DNA of 62,298 nucleotides from Candidatus Kapaibacterium sp. (lineage in GTDB: Bacteria > Bacteroidota > Ignavibacteria > Kapaibacteriales > NICIL-2), in contig BPHK01000001.1 in NCBI GenBank assembly GCA_026003495.1, forward strand, positions 1,769,703-1,832,000, read 5' to 3'. Positions 17,628 through 27,212 of this stretch are shown in pieces; position 1 is the stretch's first letter, and the number at the start of each line of letters is the position of its first letter. The translations under genes and the position numbers were made by a program. The notes below the pieces were generated by a model. It saw only the letters and a list, made by a program, of their open reading frames with translations. It did no database searches and was not told the DNA's origin.

Positions 17628-18460
17628 CGCGTTTTGCCCTTCCACTCGAATGGTATGCGTGCTGTGTACGGATACGGCTTGGCAACAATTGAAAGGACTG
17701 CAGTGTAGCGACCTGGTGGAAGGATGTTCCCCTCATTATCGTAGCCCGGCCATTCGAATGTATATCGCTTGAGTTCCCCTCGACGCCGAGGTTCGACAGG
17801 GCTGAGTACTTGGAGAAAATCCATCCCTGTATTACTAGCGAAGCGGAGAGCCCCACGCTCGTCGTAGATCTCAATCCGAAAGTGCTCACTTGTAGGGTGG
17901 TAATCCCCACCTGCACCGCGATTCCGGCGTGCAAGGAGTGCAAACGTAATGCTCGAATCGGTGTGAGCATCGATGAAGGGGGTTACCGTTACAAACGGCG
18001 GCATCGAGTCAACTGGTAGTGCAAGTACAGTATCAAGCTGCACAACGTACTGCTTCCGCGCGAGCGTACTGATGCGAATCACGCAGTGAAGCGTATCAAC
18101 GGGCAGCCCCAGAGGATTTGTCCAATGTGCAATCCCTTCGGTACCGATGCTGTCGATTTTCTCTTGGAAGCCGGATGTACCATTGATGAGCGCAAGGTAT
18201 AACGTTGTATCAAATCTTGCCTGCCCTCGTACCTGAAGCAGAGCAGTCATTGAATCGATCCCGAAAACAAAATGATGCTGGGGTGATGTTGTGTCGCGAA
18301 GCGCTGTAAACCGCACGTCGAGCGTAAGGACACCGCGCTCGACAGACAATCCAACCTTTGGAGGAACCGGTGGAGCATCCAACCGTGGTTGCTGCTGGGG
18401 GTGCTGCACAGTTCGGCAGCTTACCAGCAGGCAAAGCGTAAGGGCAAGCAACCGTACCAT
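17624..18460 (-). CDS. Lipoprotein with BsuPI-like domain, function unknown
   Basis: This is a 278-residue predicted lipoprotein with signal and lipobox at residues 1-15 (MVRLLALTLCLLVSC). The mature part is beta-rich. Its last third (YTFEWPGYDNEGNILPPGRY, then a short strand) resembles the end of BsuPI/FlgD-like Ig folds, with the W-x-G-x-D-x-x-G...G-x-Y pattern. No enzymatic motif was seen. ATG 18460 was chosen because the lipoprotein signal follows it directly; longer versions would bury the signal. Its stop overlaps the ribD start, and rplY ends 82 bases upstream. Confidence 0.7.
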   Translation of the reverse strand: MVRLLALTLCLLVSCRTVQHPQQQPRLDAPPVPPKVGLSVERGVLTLDVRFTALRDTTSPQHHFVFGIDSMTALLQVRGQARFDTTLYLALINGTSGFQEKIDSIGTEGIAHWTNPLGLPVDTLHCVIRISTLARKQYVVQLDTVLALPVDSMPPFVTVTPFIDAHTDSSITFALLARRNRGAGGDYHPTSEHFRIEIYDERGALRFASNTGMDFLQVLSPVEPRRRGELKRYTFEWPGYDNEGNILPPGRYTAVLSIVAKPYPYTARIPFEWKGKTR

Positions 18461-18542
18461 GTGCTCGCAATACGTAGAGGATATGGGTTGTGCGCACAAA
18501 GGGCTGACTTCTCGTTGTGCACTCGACATCTCCGAGCGCAAA

Positions 18543-19172
18543 CTACTCTTGAGCCTTCTTGCCTTTCTGCGCGACCAATTCTGGTTCAGTCGGTGATGCT
18601 TCCATCGGCGTTTCTTCGGAGACACGCTTTGCAATCACCGCTGCAATTGCCACATCTGGAGCGTGGCGGAAGGTAACCCCCGGCAACGAGAGATCGCCAA
18701 CGTGCACCGATTGACCAATCCGCAAACCGGAGACATCTACCTCGATGTGCTCGGGAAGATCGGCAGGCTTGCAAACAACGGTAAGCTTGTGCACCAATTG
18801 CTCGAGCAACCCACCTTGTTCGTGCACGCCAACCGGTGTCCCAACCAATTGAACAGGGACCTCGAACTCCGATACACGGTCGGCGCTGATGCCGTAGAAG
18901 TCAACGTGCGTGATTGCATCAGTCACAGGATCGAACGCGACGTCTTTGAGGATGCACTCGTAGGTTGCTTGCGTTTCTTCGATGCGAAGCTGCACTAGGT
19001 GCGTTTCCCGTGTATAGACCAACGGTCGCAACGCCAGGGGCTTGACAGCGATGGGGATTGGCTCTGCGCCAGGCGTGTAGAAAATACCAGGGACCAGGCC
19101 ACGCCGACGCACTTGTTTTGCCGCTTGTTTGCCAGTCGGGCGCAGTGTTGCGGTGAGAACAAAGTCGCTCAT
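18543..19172 (-). CDS. rplY: 50S ribosomal protein L25/general stress protein Ctc
   Basis: This 209-residue protein is the long (CTC) form of L25, which binds 5S rRNA. The N-terminal L25 domain (KQVRRRGLVPGIFYTPGAEP) spans about 1-95 and the TL5-type beta domain about 100-185 (VDFYGISADRVSEFEVPVQL); a short acidic/lysine tail ends the protein. It lies 24 bases after prs on the same strand, the common bacterial order prs-rplY. A start at ATG 19172 gives the expected family N-terminus. Confidence 0.93.
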   Translation of the reverse strand: MSDFVLTATLRPTGKQAAKQVRRRGLVPGIFYTPGAEPIPIAVKPLALRPLVYTRETHLVQLRIEETQATYECILKDVAFDPVTDAITHVDFYGISADRVSEFEVPVQLVGTPVGVHEQGGLLEQLVHKLTVVCKPADLPEHIEVDVSGLRIGQSVHVGDLSLPGVTFRHAPDVAIAAVIAKRVSEETPMEASPTEPELVAQKGKKAQE

Positions 19173-19196
19173 TGCAGAGGTGGATTGTTGTGATAC

Positions 19197-20189
19197 CTAC
19201 CGAATGATGTCGAACAGCGATGAAATTGATTCGTTCCGATGCGTCCGCAGAATTGCTTCTGCGAGTAATTCCGCAACTGAGACGACGCGAATCTTCGGCG
19301 ATGGCCGTCGCAGTGGGATCGTGTCAGTCACATAGACACGCTCGATGTCTTCGCACTCCTCGATTGCCTCGAGTGCATGACCAGAGAAGACCGGGTGTGT
19401 ACAAGAACCCACGATTGTGCGGGCTCCATGCGACTTTAGCGTGCGCGCGCAACTGACGAAGGTCCCGCCGGTATCAATCAAATCATCAACGATGATAACA
19501 TCCTTCCCCTCGACGTCCCCGATGACTGTCATGATTTCACTGACATTCGGCGCTGGGCGGCGTTTGTCCACGAGCACCAGGTCCGCATGGAGTCGCTTCG
19601 CATACGCGCGTGCGGTTTTAGCACCGCCGACGTCAGGGGCGGCAACCGCCAAACGCTCGAGCTGCTCCTGCTCGAGGACAGGCAACAGCACTCGCGATGC
19701 ATAGAGATGGTCGAGCGGAATATCAAAGAACCCTTGGAGCTGTGGCGTGTGCAGGTCAATTGTGATGACACGATCAGCTCCTGCAACAGTGAGAACGTTG
19801 GCAACGAGCTTCGCCGTAATCGAGACGCGCGGCTGATCTTTCCGATCTTGCCGTGCGTACCCAAAGTACGGTATGACCGCGGTAATCCGGGAAGCCGATG
19901 CTCGCCGCGCAGCATCAATCAGGATGAGCAACTCCATCAAGTTCTCCGCTGGAGCATAGGTGGATTGAATGATGAACAAATCCACCCCGCGGATGTTCTC
20001 TTCATACTTGACCCAGATTTCGCCGTCGCTGAAGTTGCGGATCGTGACGTTTGCCAGCTCGAGCCCTGCTGCCCTTGCAACGCGGGCTGCAAGCTCTGGA
20101 TGCGACCGACCAGCAACGATTTTGATCTCGGCGGGAACGATACCTTCATGCAAGGGGTGCAATCCAGCAAGCGGCGACGACTCGATCAT
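19197..20189 (-). CDS. prs: Ribose-phosphate pyrophosphokinase
   Basis: This 330-residue enzyme makes PRPP from ribose 5-phosphate and ATP for nucleotide, His and Trp synthesis. Seen: IKIVAGRSHPELAARVA at the N-terminus, FSDGEIWVKYEENIRG, the catalytic RQDRKDQPRVSITAKLVANV, and the PRPP-binding loop VIIVDDLIDTGGT. ATG 20189 gives a normal-length protein; extending the frame upstream would read through the tRNA-Gln gene. It leads a minus-strand run of prs, rplY, lipoprotein, ribD, repeat protein and NFACT, probably transcribed together with the tRNA. Confidence 0.95.
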   Translation of the reverse strand: MIESSPLAGLHPLHEGIVPAEIKIVAGRSHPELAARVARAAGLELANVTIRNFSDGEIWVKYEENIRGVDLFIIQSTYAPAENLMELLILIDAARRASASRITAVIPYFGYARQDRKDQPRVSITAKLVANVLTVAGADRVITIDLHTPQLQGFFDIPLDHLYASRVLLPVLEQEQLERLAVAAPDVGGAKTARAYAKRLHADLVLVDKRRPAPNVSEIMTVIGDVEGKDVIIVDDLIDTGGTFVSCARTLKSHGARTIVGSCTHPVFSGHALEAIEECEDIERVYVTDTIPLRRPSPKIRVVSVAELLAEAILRTHRNESISSLFDIIR

Positions 20190-20276
20190 GGATATTCGGA
20201 AAAGTGCTCCTGAGGACAGCCACCTGCGCTCGGCGGAATGCCGCACGCTGTCATTGCTGGCACAGCCAGCATCCTG

Positions 20277-20348
20277 CTGGGGCGGCTGGATTCGAACCAA
20301 CGAATGGCGGATCCAAAGTCCGCTGCCTTGCCACTTGGCGACGCCCCA
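20277..20348 (-). tRNA. tRNA-Gln (anticodon UUG)
   Basis: On the minus strand a 72-nt cloverleaf folds with acceptor TGGGGCG/CGCCCCA, an anticodon arm GCGGA-CTTTGGA-TCCGC (anticodon TTG), a T loop GTTCGAATC, and discriminator G at 20277. The following bases are CA, so the complete CCA is not encoded. The 5' sequence closely follows bacterial tRNA-Gln. The prs gene begins about 88 bases downstream. Confidence 0.93.
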
Positions 20349-20378
20349 ACCACAGTTGTAATTGCTCGTTTCGGGCCG

Positions 20379-20386
20379 CAAATATA
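20379..20386 (-). promoter_or_regulatory. Bacteroidetes-type -7 element before tRNA-Gln/prs
   Basis: The minus strand reads TATATTTG, an exact TAnnTTTG match, 30 bases before the tRNA 5' end. This spacing suits a short leader and supports a tRNA-Gln-prs transcript. Confidence 0.5.
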
Positions 20387-20477
20387 CGGCACTCTCACTG
20401 CACCTGTGCTCATAAGACTGCGGCGTGAGTCTCCAAAAAGTAGCGCTGTGCCATTGAGGCGAACCAATCCCCTTGCG

Positions 20478-21407
20478 CTACGAGCGATGAAGCTCCTCTG
20501 AACGTGCCGCTGGGCAGTAGCGATTCAAAAGCAATGCAAGCGCTCCAGTCACATGCTCCCGCTGGATGAGCATCGCACGGAGAAACGCACAGTACTGCCG
20601 CTGCAGGGATGGATACCCCTCGAGCGCAGCCAGATGGCGTTCGATCGTATCAAAATCGCCGCGCTCAAGCGGACCTGTCCGCACAACAGTTGCCCTCTGC
20701 CGGAGCGATGCAATCGCATTTTCCATCGTTGCATGCAGAATCGGTGGCAGAAACAACTCAGCGGGTATCGCCGCTGCCTCGGCTGCACGGAGCGCTGCTG
20801 CAATTGCCGCTGTCGTCACATTCGAGGCGAGCACAGCTGCAAGGTGATAGATCGCTTTCCGTTGCGGGCTAACTTCCCCCAGCCAATATGGGATTCCACC
20901 AAGTGCCGAAATGAGACGTTCAATCTGCTCGCGGACAACTTCCTTTGCTTCGACACCCCACACTGCACCGTAGAGCCACATCGGATCAGGCTCAGGGATC
21001 ATCGTAAACGGATGCGCAGCAGCAGCATTGCCACCGAATGCTTCCACTGGTGCGATGGCCGCGCGGGTGAGCACTCCCGAACAGTGCACGACCAGAACAC
21101 CCTCGAGCTGTCGGCCGAAACGCCGTGCGACATCCACAGCAATGGAAGCAAGCGTACTATCGGGGACGGCGAGAATGAGCGCCTGGGGCAGGACAGCGAT
21201 TTCCTCGAGCGTCCCGATAATTGGCGTCCACTCTAACCACCGGCGAAGCTGCCAGCGTCGCTCGGGTGACCGAGCGACAACCCATGCAACATTCGGTACA
21301 AGAGCTCGCGCGATTGCTCCACCGACACGACCACCCCCGATGATTCCCACGCGGAACGGAAGCTCTCTGATGGCAGGGATGACTTGCAACGATTCGAGCG
21401 ACGACAC
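20478..21407 (-). CDS. Rossmann-fold DUF2520 dehydrogenase-like protein
   Basis: This 309-residue protein has an N-terminal NAD(P)-binding fold (FRVGIIGGGRVGGAIARAL, about residues 17-36) and a C-terminal helical DUF2520 domain (QRKAIYHLAAVLASNVTTAA). This is the layout of a widespread uncharacterised family related to ketopantoate reductase and 6-phosphogluconate dehydrogenase. AHPFTMIPEPDP and VVHCSGVL are family motifs. The substrate is unknown. It begins with GTG 21407, eight bases after the cysS stop, so it is likely the last gene of the rnr-cysS operon. Confidence 0.83.
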   Translation of the reverse strand: MSSLESLQVIPAIRELPFRVGIIGGGRVGGAIARALVPNVAWVVARSPERRWQLRRWLEWTPIIGTLEEIAVLPQALILAVPDSTLASIAVDVARRFGRQLEGVLVVHCSGVLTRAAIAPVEAFGGNAAAAHPFTMIPEPDPMWLYGAVWGVEAKEVVREQIERLISALGGIPYWLGEVSPQRKAIYHLAAVLASNVTTAAIAAALRAAEAAAIPAELFLPPILHATMENAIASLRQRATVVRTGPLERGDFDTIERHLAALEGYPSLQRQYCAFLRAMLIQREHVTGALALLLNRYCPAARSEELHRS

Positions 21408-21415
21408 CGCAGCAC

Positions 21416-22873
21416 CTACTCTTCCAGTGGAACGACATCGTACCCATCGCTGCGGTCACGCACGGCGTAGCCGCGACGGGCAATCTCCTGGCGAATGTGA
21501 TCGGCACGCGCAAAATCTCGCTCGAGACGCGCCTGCCACCGCTCGGCGGCAAGTTGCGCCACATCGGGTGGAATCACCGCTGGCGGACGCTCGCTGATTT
21601 CCCAGACGCCAATAATCTCGTTGAGCACCGTGAAAAAATCACGCAGTGCGTTGCGACTGTCGCGATCAAGCTCGGCAGCAGGATGCTCGCCGATGAACGT
21701 AAACAGCGCTGCCAGTGCTTTGGGTGTGTGGAGATTATCGGCAAGGTGCCCGAAGACCTCCGTGCGGATCAACTCAACATCACACGAACGGCTCCCCCCA
21801 CGCTCGAAAAGCTGGTAGATGTACTCCTGCACACGGCGGCGTGCACGGCGCGCTGCTGCCACACCTTCGAACGTGAAGTTGTACACCGATTGGTAGTGCG
21901 CCCCGAGCATCGCATACCGAACATCGAGCGGATCGAGCCCACGGGCGACGAGATCCTCGAGCGTGTAAAAATTGCCCAGCGACTTGCTCATCTTCTGTCC
22001 CTCGACTTCGAGGAACTCGTTGTGCACCCAAAAACGCGCGGTCTCGGAACCGTAGCCGGCTGCACTCTGCGCGATTTCGTCTTCGTGGTGCGGGAAACGC
22101 AAATCCACACCGCCGGTGTGAATATCAAACGGCAAACCGAGCAGTTCATGCCCCATTGCCGAGCATTCGATATGCCAGCCTGGACGGCCAGGGAGGACCG
22201 TACCATCATCGAGCACGAGCTCCCAGAAAGGTTCTCCCTCCTTGCGACCTTTCCAGAGCACAAAATCCGAGACCTCTTCGCGCTCGTACTGGTCTGCATC
22301 AATGCGTACGCCAGCGATGAAGTTCTTCAAATCAACAGCGAACAGCAAGCCATACGGGTGCTCCTTGATCCACGCCGAAAGGTCGAAGTACACACTGTCC
22401 CCTGCAACGTAGGCATAGCCGTTGCGCCAGATACGCCGGATGAGCTCCATCATCGCGGGGATGTAGTCCGTTGCCCGTGGCATCGCGTAGAAATGCTCCC
22501 GCCGAATCCCGATCGCCGCGATGTCTTGCAAGAATACCTCTTCGTAATAGCGCGTCAGTCGGCGAAGATTTTCTCGCGGGTCGCCGGTTTGTGCGCCCAT
22601 GCGATCTGGTTTCCACGCTGTGCTTCCCGGCTGGCTGTCGCGGATAGTTTTGTCGTCAATGTCGGTGATGTTCATCACCCAGCGAACCGACCACCCTCCA
22701 AGATGCCGCAACACGCGCTGGAGCACATCAGCGCAGAGGAATGCTCGCAAGTTCCCGATGTGCACGTGATTGTACACCGTCGGACCGCACGAATACATTC
22801 GCACCAGCCCTGGCTGGAGCGGTTCGAAACGTTCGACTGTGCGTGAGAGTGTGTTGTAAAGCCGAATCTCCAT
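21416..22873 (-). CDS. cysS: Cysteinyl-tRNA synthetase
   Basis: This 485-residue class I synthetase charges tRNA-Cys. Seen: the zinc-site Cys29 in MYSCGPTVYNHVHIGNLRAF with the HIGH-type HVHIG motif, the second zinc region GWHIECSAMGHELLG, HHEDEIAQS, and KMSKS in GQKMSKSLGNF. The C-terminal anticodon-binding domain is complete. It lies 14 bases downstream of rnr and is followed closely by the DUF2520 gene. Confidence 0.97.
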   Translation of the reverse strand: MEIRLYNTLSRTVERFEPLQPGLVRMYSCGPTVYNHVHIGNLRAFLCADVLQRVLRHLGGWSVRWVMNITDIDDKTIRDSQPGSTAWKPDRMGAQTGDPRENLRRLTRYYEEVFLQDIAAIGIRREHFYAMPRATDYIPAMMELIRRIWRNGYAYVAGDSVYFDLSAWIKEHPYGLLFAVDLKNFIAGVRIDADQYEREEVSDFVLWKGRKEGEPFWELVLDDGTVLPGRPGWHIECSAMGHELLGLPFDIHTGGVDLRFPHHEDEIAQSAAGYGSETARFWVHNEFLEVEGQKMSKSLGNFYTLEDLVARGLDPLDVRYAMLGAHYQSVYNFTFEGVAAARRARRRVQEYIYQLFERGGSRSCDVELIRTEVFGHLADNLHTPKALAALFTFIGEHPAAELDRDSRNALRDFFTVLNEIIGVWEISERPPAVIPPDVAQLAAERWQARLERDFARADHIRQEIARRGYAVRDRSDGYDVVPLEE

Positions 22874-22887
22874 TGGCGGCTGCTCAG

Positions 22888-25050
22888 CTAGGTTGTCGAT
22901 GTACCGATGTAGCGAAAATCAATGTGCCGACGGCCTGGGTGCACCTGTTCGAGCCGAACACGGATGCGACGTCCGAGCTGAAAGGTTGCATGCGTGTGGC
23001 GCCCGACGAGCGCATAACGACGCTCGTCGAACACATAGTGATCACGCGGCAGCCAGCGGACTGGGCAAAGCCCTTCAGCGAAAATCTCATCGCAGAGGAC
23101 AAAGACGCCGAACTCGGCAACCCCAGTGATCGTTGCGTCGAATTCAGCTCCTTCGAAGCGACGAGCCAGCAGCACCTGCGCGACTTTCTGCGAGGCACGT
23201 TCTGCTTCGACGGCATGGCGTTCACGTTCGGATGTATGTTCGGCAATCGGTTCGAGCCGATCCCGAAGTTGTGCGATCCGCTGTGGCGCAGGCCTCCCGA
23301 GCGAATATTCCTTGAGCAGCCGATGCACCACCAAATCCGGGTAACGTCGAATCGGCGAGGTAAAGTGCGTGTAATCGGTAAAGCCTAAGCCGTAGTGCCC
23401 AATGTTCGTCGTGGAATAGTGCGCCTTCGCCATTGAACGGAGCAGGACCATGTTGATGACCGCAGCCTCTGGGCGTTCTGCTACCAGAGCCAGCACTCGG
23501 TTGATGTCGCTGGAGCGCAACCCACCGCGCCCAATCGGAACCTCGTATCCAAGCGACCGAACGAATGCAACAGCCATGCGGAGTTTTTCTGCATCTGGCT
23601 CATCGTGGACGCGATAGAGAAACGGAAGCCCGCCACGGATACGCCACCGACGACTGAGCGCAGAAACATGCTCGGTGACACAACGGTTTGCTGCAAGCAT
23701 GCACTCTTCCACTAGGCGTGTTGCACGTGTGGAGCCTTTCATGTATGCACGCTGTGGCTCGCCGTTGCCGTCGAGTTCGAAGCGTAGCTCGAGCGTCGAA
23801 AAGTCAATGCCGCCGCTTTCAAAGCGCCTACGGCGAAGCAGTTGTGCGAGCTTGTCAATTGCGCCAAGTAACCTAGCATGGTCCCCTTCTCCGCGTTCGA
23901 GAATACGGTCCACCTCTTCATACGTAAAGCGGCGCTTGCTGATAATCGTGCTTTCTGTGATGCGGTAGCTGACGCGTTCGCCATCTGGGCGAAATTCCAT
24001 CAGAACCGAGTACGCAAAGCGTTCCTTCCCCGGAACGAGCGAGCACGCATCGTTGGAGAGAATTTCTGGCAGCATCGGAACGACGCCATCAACCAAGTAC
24101 ACGCTCGTTCCGCGCTCGAGTGCTTCGCGATCGAGCGGCGAATCTTCTGGAACGAACGCACTGACATCGGCGATGTGGACGCCAAGCCGCATGTTTCCAT
24201 TCGGGAGTAGCTCGAGCGAGAGCGCATCGTCGAAATCTTTTGCATCAGGCGGGTCAATGGTGACAATCTCCCAGGAGCGAAAATCTTCGCGTTCCCCCAC
24301 CGTTCGTGGCGTGCGAGCAGCCGTTTCAGCAACAGTAACTGCTAAAGGAGGATACGTGCGGGGTAATTGGAACTCGCGGTAAATGCTCTCGAACTCCGAT
24401 AGTGCCCGCCCAGGGCGTCCGAGAACCTCGATGATCTCCGCTTCGGGATTGTGCTGTGGCGAGGTCCAGCGCAGAAAGCGCGCCAGGACTTTGTCGCCAG
24501 GCTTTGCTTGACCAAGCCGTTCCGCTGCGACTAAAAAATCGAAGGGATAGACTTCCTCATCGGGGACAACAAAGTAGAAGCTCCCATCTGATTCGAGAGT
24601 GCCGACGATTGGCTGCTCGTTCCGCTCGATGATACGGACGACCTCACCGCGCTGCGGTTTGCGTGGCGGTGTTGGTAGCAGCCGTACATCAACGATGTCC
24701 CCATGAAGCGCAGTACCGGCAAAACGCCGCCGAACGATGATGCGCGGCATCGAAGGATTCCCCGTTTCCACATAACTGGCACCACTCGGCTCGACGACGA
24801 AGCGCCCGCGATAGAACACCGCCTCCATTCCCGGAAGTGCGTAGCGCCGACGCCGTGTACGAACAAGCGCTCCTTCCTCGGTAAGCTCCAGGATAACGTC
24901 ACGTACTAGTTCGTATTCGTCTGAATCCGAGGAGACACCGAATGCACGAGCAATCTCGTGGAGTAACAATGGCTCACCCCGATCGGCAAACAGCTGCAAC
25001 ACACGTCTTCGCAGCTCGGCGCGATCAGTCGGGATAGAATTTTTCTGCAT
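22888..25050 (-). CDS. rnr: Ribonuclease R
   Basis: This 720-residue 3'-5' exoribonuclease degrades structured RNA. Domain order: an N-terminal winged-helix-like part, cold-shock OB folds, and the RNB catalytic domain with IDPPDAKDFDDALSLEL (acidic metal ligands) and HIADVSAFVPEDSPLD. A C-terminal S1 domain follows (ATITGVAEFGVFVLCDE). The Lys-rich tail of E. coli RNase R is missing. ATG 25050 lies two bases after the preceding stop; a TTG at 25056 overlapping that stop is the alternative. Confidence 0.93.
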   Translation of the reverse strand: MQKNSIPTDRAELRRRVLQLFADRGEPLLLHEIARAFGVSSDSDEYELVRDVILELTEEGALVRTRRRRYALPGMEAVFYRGRFVVEPSGASYVETGNPSMPRIIVRRRFAGTALHGDIVDVRLLPTPPRKPQRGEVVRIIERNEQPIVGTLESDGSFYFVVPDEEVYPFDFLVAAERLGQAKPGDKVLARFLRWTSPQHNPEAEIIEVLGRPGRALSEFESIYREFQLPRTYPPLAVTVAETAARTPRTVGEREDFRSWEIVTIDPPDAKDFDDALSLELLPNGNMRLGVHIADVSAFVPEDSPLDREALERGTSVYLVDGVVPMLPEILSNDACSLVPGKERFAYSVLMEFRPDGERVSYRITESTIISKRRFTYEEVDRILERGEGDHARLLGAIDKLAQLLRRRRFESGGIDFSTLELRFELDGNGEPQRAYMKGSTRATRLVEECMLAANRCVTEHVSALSRRWRIRGGLPFLYRVHDEPDAEKLRMAVAFVRSLGYEVPIGRGGLRSSDINRVLALVAERPEAAVINMVLLRSMAKAHYSTTNIGHYGLGFTDYTHFTSPIRRYPDLVVHRLLKEYSLGRPAPQRIAQLRDRLEPIAEHTSERERHAVEAERASQKVAQVLLARRFEGAEFDATITGVAEFGVFVLCDEIFAEGLCPVRWLPRDHYVFDERRYALVGRHTHATFQLGRRIRVRLEQVHPGRRHIDFRYIGTSTT

Positions 25051-25052
25051 GG

Positions 25053-27122
25053 TCAACTGTAGAGAACAACGGTATTGCTCCGCCGCAGTGCTTGATGCAA
25101 CGCAGTGAGGGCATGATCGAGCGCCGTCTGGGGCGTATCATTCCCGTTGAGATGCGCCACTCCCACACTAACAGTCACGACTACGGTTCGCCCTTCGATG
25201 CTCTGCGGCGTGCCGGCAATTTTTCGGCGAATGTGGTCAACGAGCATCTGCGCTTGTTCGAGTGTAAGCCCTGGCAGAAGAATTCCGAGCACTGCCCGAT
25301 CGAGCCGGCCGATGATGTGATACGGCCGCAGCAGTGAACGAACAATGTCAGTGGCACGTTCGACCAGCTGTTCATAGGCCAACGGATTCTGCTCAAATGC
25401 TTTGTAGCGGTCCAATTGCAGTACTGCGATCGAAAGCGGCGCGCTAGTGTCGCGCGCGCGTTCGACTTCTTCGGCAAGGCGTTGCTGGAATGCTCCCGCA
25501 TTGTACGTCTGCGTGTTGTCGTCAAGGAGCGATTGACCCTCGACCCGCTCACGCAGAACCATCTGGGCGATGAGCATGCCTGCATGTTCGCCGATGATCT
25601 CCAATGCTGCGATGTCCTGCTGGCTAAGTCGTCCATGGGTGGATTCCACAAAGAGCGCCCCGTAGTTTTCGTTGAGCGCACGGAGAGGAACAGCGACGAA
25701 AAACCCATCATCGCGTGTCGGCTCCGTTGCTGCGTAGCGACGCCGGAAACTCTGACAATGCTGACACTGGACGACACTCCCTTCGAGCAACGTTTTAGCA
25801 ATTGCAGTCTCAGCAAGTTCGACCGGTGTCCCTGGCGGTGGTACTTGGTCTCCGCGGGATGAGACAATTTCCCAGCGATCGCGCTCAGGTACAAAGAGCA
25901 CCACCCCAGTGCCCCGACTTTCCACCAGTGTCACCGCTGCTTGCACGAGCGCTTGGACAATGTCGTTGATGCTGCAGCTGGGCTCTTGCAGCATGCGACG
26001 AAAATGCACGATCGTCTCCAGCGTTCGTGCGTGTTGCTGCAAATCATACTTGGCCGTATAGCTCTGGACGAGCATGGAGATCAACCGCCCACACTGACCG
26101 AGCACACCAATAGTTTGCTCGTCGTAGGCATCGTTCTCCGCTGAATCTACCGCCAACACCCCGACAACGGATTTGTGCAGATACACCGGTACACCTGCGA
26201 ACGATTTTGCACCGGTCGCTTGGTAGTAGTACGGCAGCACGTCGCACTCGGCACTCTGCTGAATATCGCAGACGATTTGCGCTTGACCTTCCAGCGCAAT
26301 GTGGGAAATGATGTCCTCCCCAAGAGGAAATTTTCGCTGGTCCCGCAGTGAATCGGCGACATCGCTAATGGATGCTTCGAGCACTAATTCGGAACGTTCT
26401 GGGTTGTACCAGAAAAATGTCGTTGTGCGGGCATTCATCGTCGAGCGGAGTATCGTCATTACCCCTTTGAGGATGTGCGCGAACTCGCGGCGTGGCTCCG
26501 AGATAGCAGCATCGTCGAAGCCTTCTTCGATCAAGGAAGCCAGCGACAGTTGCACATGCTTGATCCGCGGTGACGATGGCTGCGCTGTTTGCTCCTGTGG
26601 CGGTTGATCTTGTTGCGCATGCGCTGACGACACCTTCCGTTTGATCCGGACCGAGGAAATTTCGTCACTGTCGCTGGAAGGTGCTGCGCTGTCGCCATTT
26701 CGGGAGTGTGGCAGCTCTTCTTTCTGGGAAGAGGTACTCGGCTGCTGCGACTGGACTGGGCTTGGTGTGGAGTGTCGAAAAGTAACTGGCGAATCGTCTG
26801 TTTCCTCGCTGCTGAACGTTGTAGCGAAATCGTCGAAGACGATGCGCTTTGTTCCGTCGTCGCTCGAGCGGACGTGGCGCACAGCCAATTCGACGGTCTG
26901 CGAGACTTTCGGACGGGACCATGCGACCTTTTCGCGCATCCGTGCGGAAACGTTGATTGCAAGAAACACGCCCGAAAGGAGAACGATGCACGCTCCAATT
27001 AACCGCACTGGCACTTCCTCGAGGAATACCAGCGCAAAAAGCCCTCCGAGAATGCAAACGATAAAGACCGCATCGCTCGGAGCAAGGTAACGCATCCACG
27101 ATGTAACAGAGCGTGCGCTCAT
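25053..27122 (-). CDS. Membrane-anchored GAF protein with degenerate GGDEF domain
   Basis: This is a 689-residue predicted signalling protein. Two N-terminal transmembrane helices (DAVFIVCILGGLFALVFL, LIGACIVLLSGVFLAINV) are followed by a disordered Ser/Gln-rich linker and two GAF domains (about 215-375 and 390-525). The second has CQHCQSF, a possible metal or redox site. The C-terminal GGDEF-like domain reads GRLDRAVLGILL where active enzymes have GG[DE]EF, so diguanylate cyclase activity is unlikely. ATG 27122 is preferred over an upstream TTG. It heads the operon with rnr, cysS and DUF2520. Confidence 0.78.
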   Translation of the reverse strand: MSARSVTSWMRYLAPSDAVFIVCILGGLFALVFLEEVPVRLIGACIVLLSGVFLAINVSARMREKVAWSRPKVSQTVELAVRHVRSSDDGTKRIVFDDFATTFSSEETDDSPVTFRHSTPSPVQSQQPSTSSQKEELPHSRNGDSAAPSSDSDEISSVRIKRKVSSAHAQQDQPPQEQTAQPSSPRIKHVQLSLASLIEEGFDDAAISEPRREFAHILKGVMTILRSTMNARTTTFFWYNPERSELVLEASISDVADSLRDQRKFPLGEDIISHIALEGQAQIVCDIQQSAECDVLPYYYQATGAKSFAGVPVYLHKSVVGVLAVDSAENDAYDEQTIGVLGQCGRLISMLVQSYTAKYDLQQHARTLETIVHFRRMLQEPSCSINDIVQALVQAAVTLVESRGTGVVLFVPERDRWEIVSSRGDQVPPPGTPVELAETAIAKTLLEGSVVQCQHCQSFRRRYAATEPTRDDGFFVAVPLRALNENYGALFVESTHGRLSQQDIAALEIIGEHAGMLIAQMVLRERVEGQSLLDDNTQTYNAGAFQQRLAEEVERARDTSAPLSIAVLQLDRYKAFEQNPLAYEQLVERATDIVRSLLRPYHIIGRLDRAVLGILLPGLTLEQAQMLVDHIRRKIAGTPQSIEGRTVVVTVSVGVAHLNGNDTPQTALDHALTALHQALRRSNTVVLYS

Positions 27123-27172
27123 CCGAAAAGGAGGTATGCGACAATCCTGCGATGGCAATGGCTGCTGCAGCG

Positions 27173-27180
27173 CAAATATA
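27173..27180 (-). promoter_or_regulatory. Bacteroidetes-type -7 element before the GAF/rnr/cysS operon
   Basis: The minus strand reads TATATTTG, identical to the element before tRNA-Gln, about 50 bases before the GAF gene start. No clear -33 TTTG was seen. Confidence 0.45.
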
Positions 27181-27212
27181 CGCTTGCCTTGCGAGGAAGG
27201 AATGTCTCCGAG

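Noticed and set aside
13727-17708. Several long plus-strand frames opposite the repeat protein and ribD
   Set aside because: They lack family motifs, overlap well-supported minus-strand genes, and look like by-products of the GC-rich codon pattern.
20190-20381. N-terminal extension of prs by 64 codons
   Set aside because: The extension reads straight through the tRNA-Gln gene, and ATG 20189 already gives a full-length family protein.
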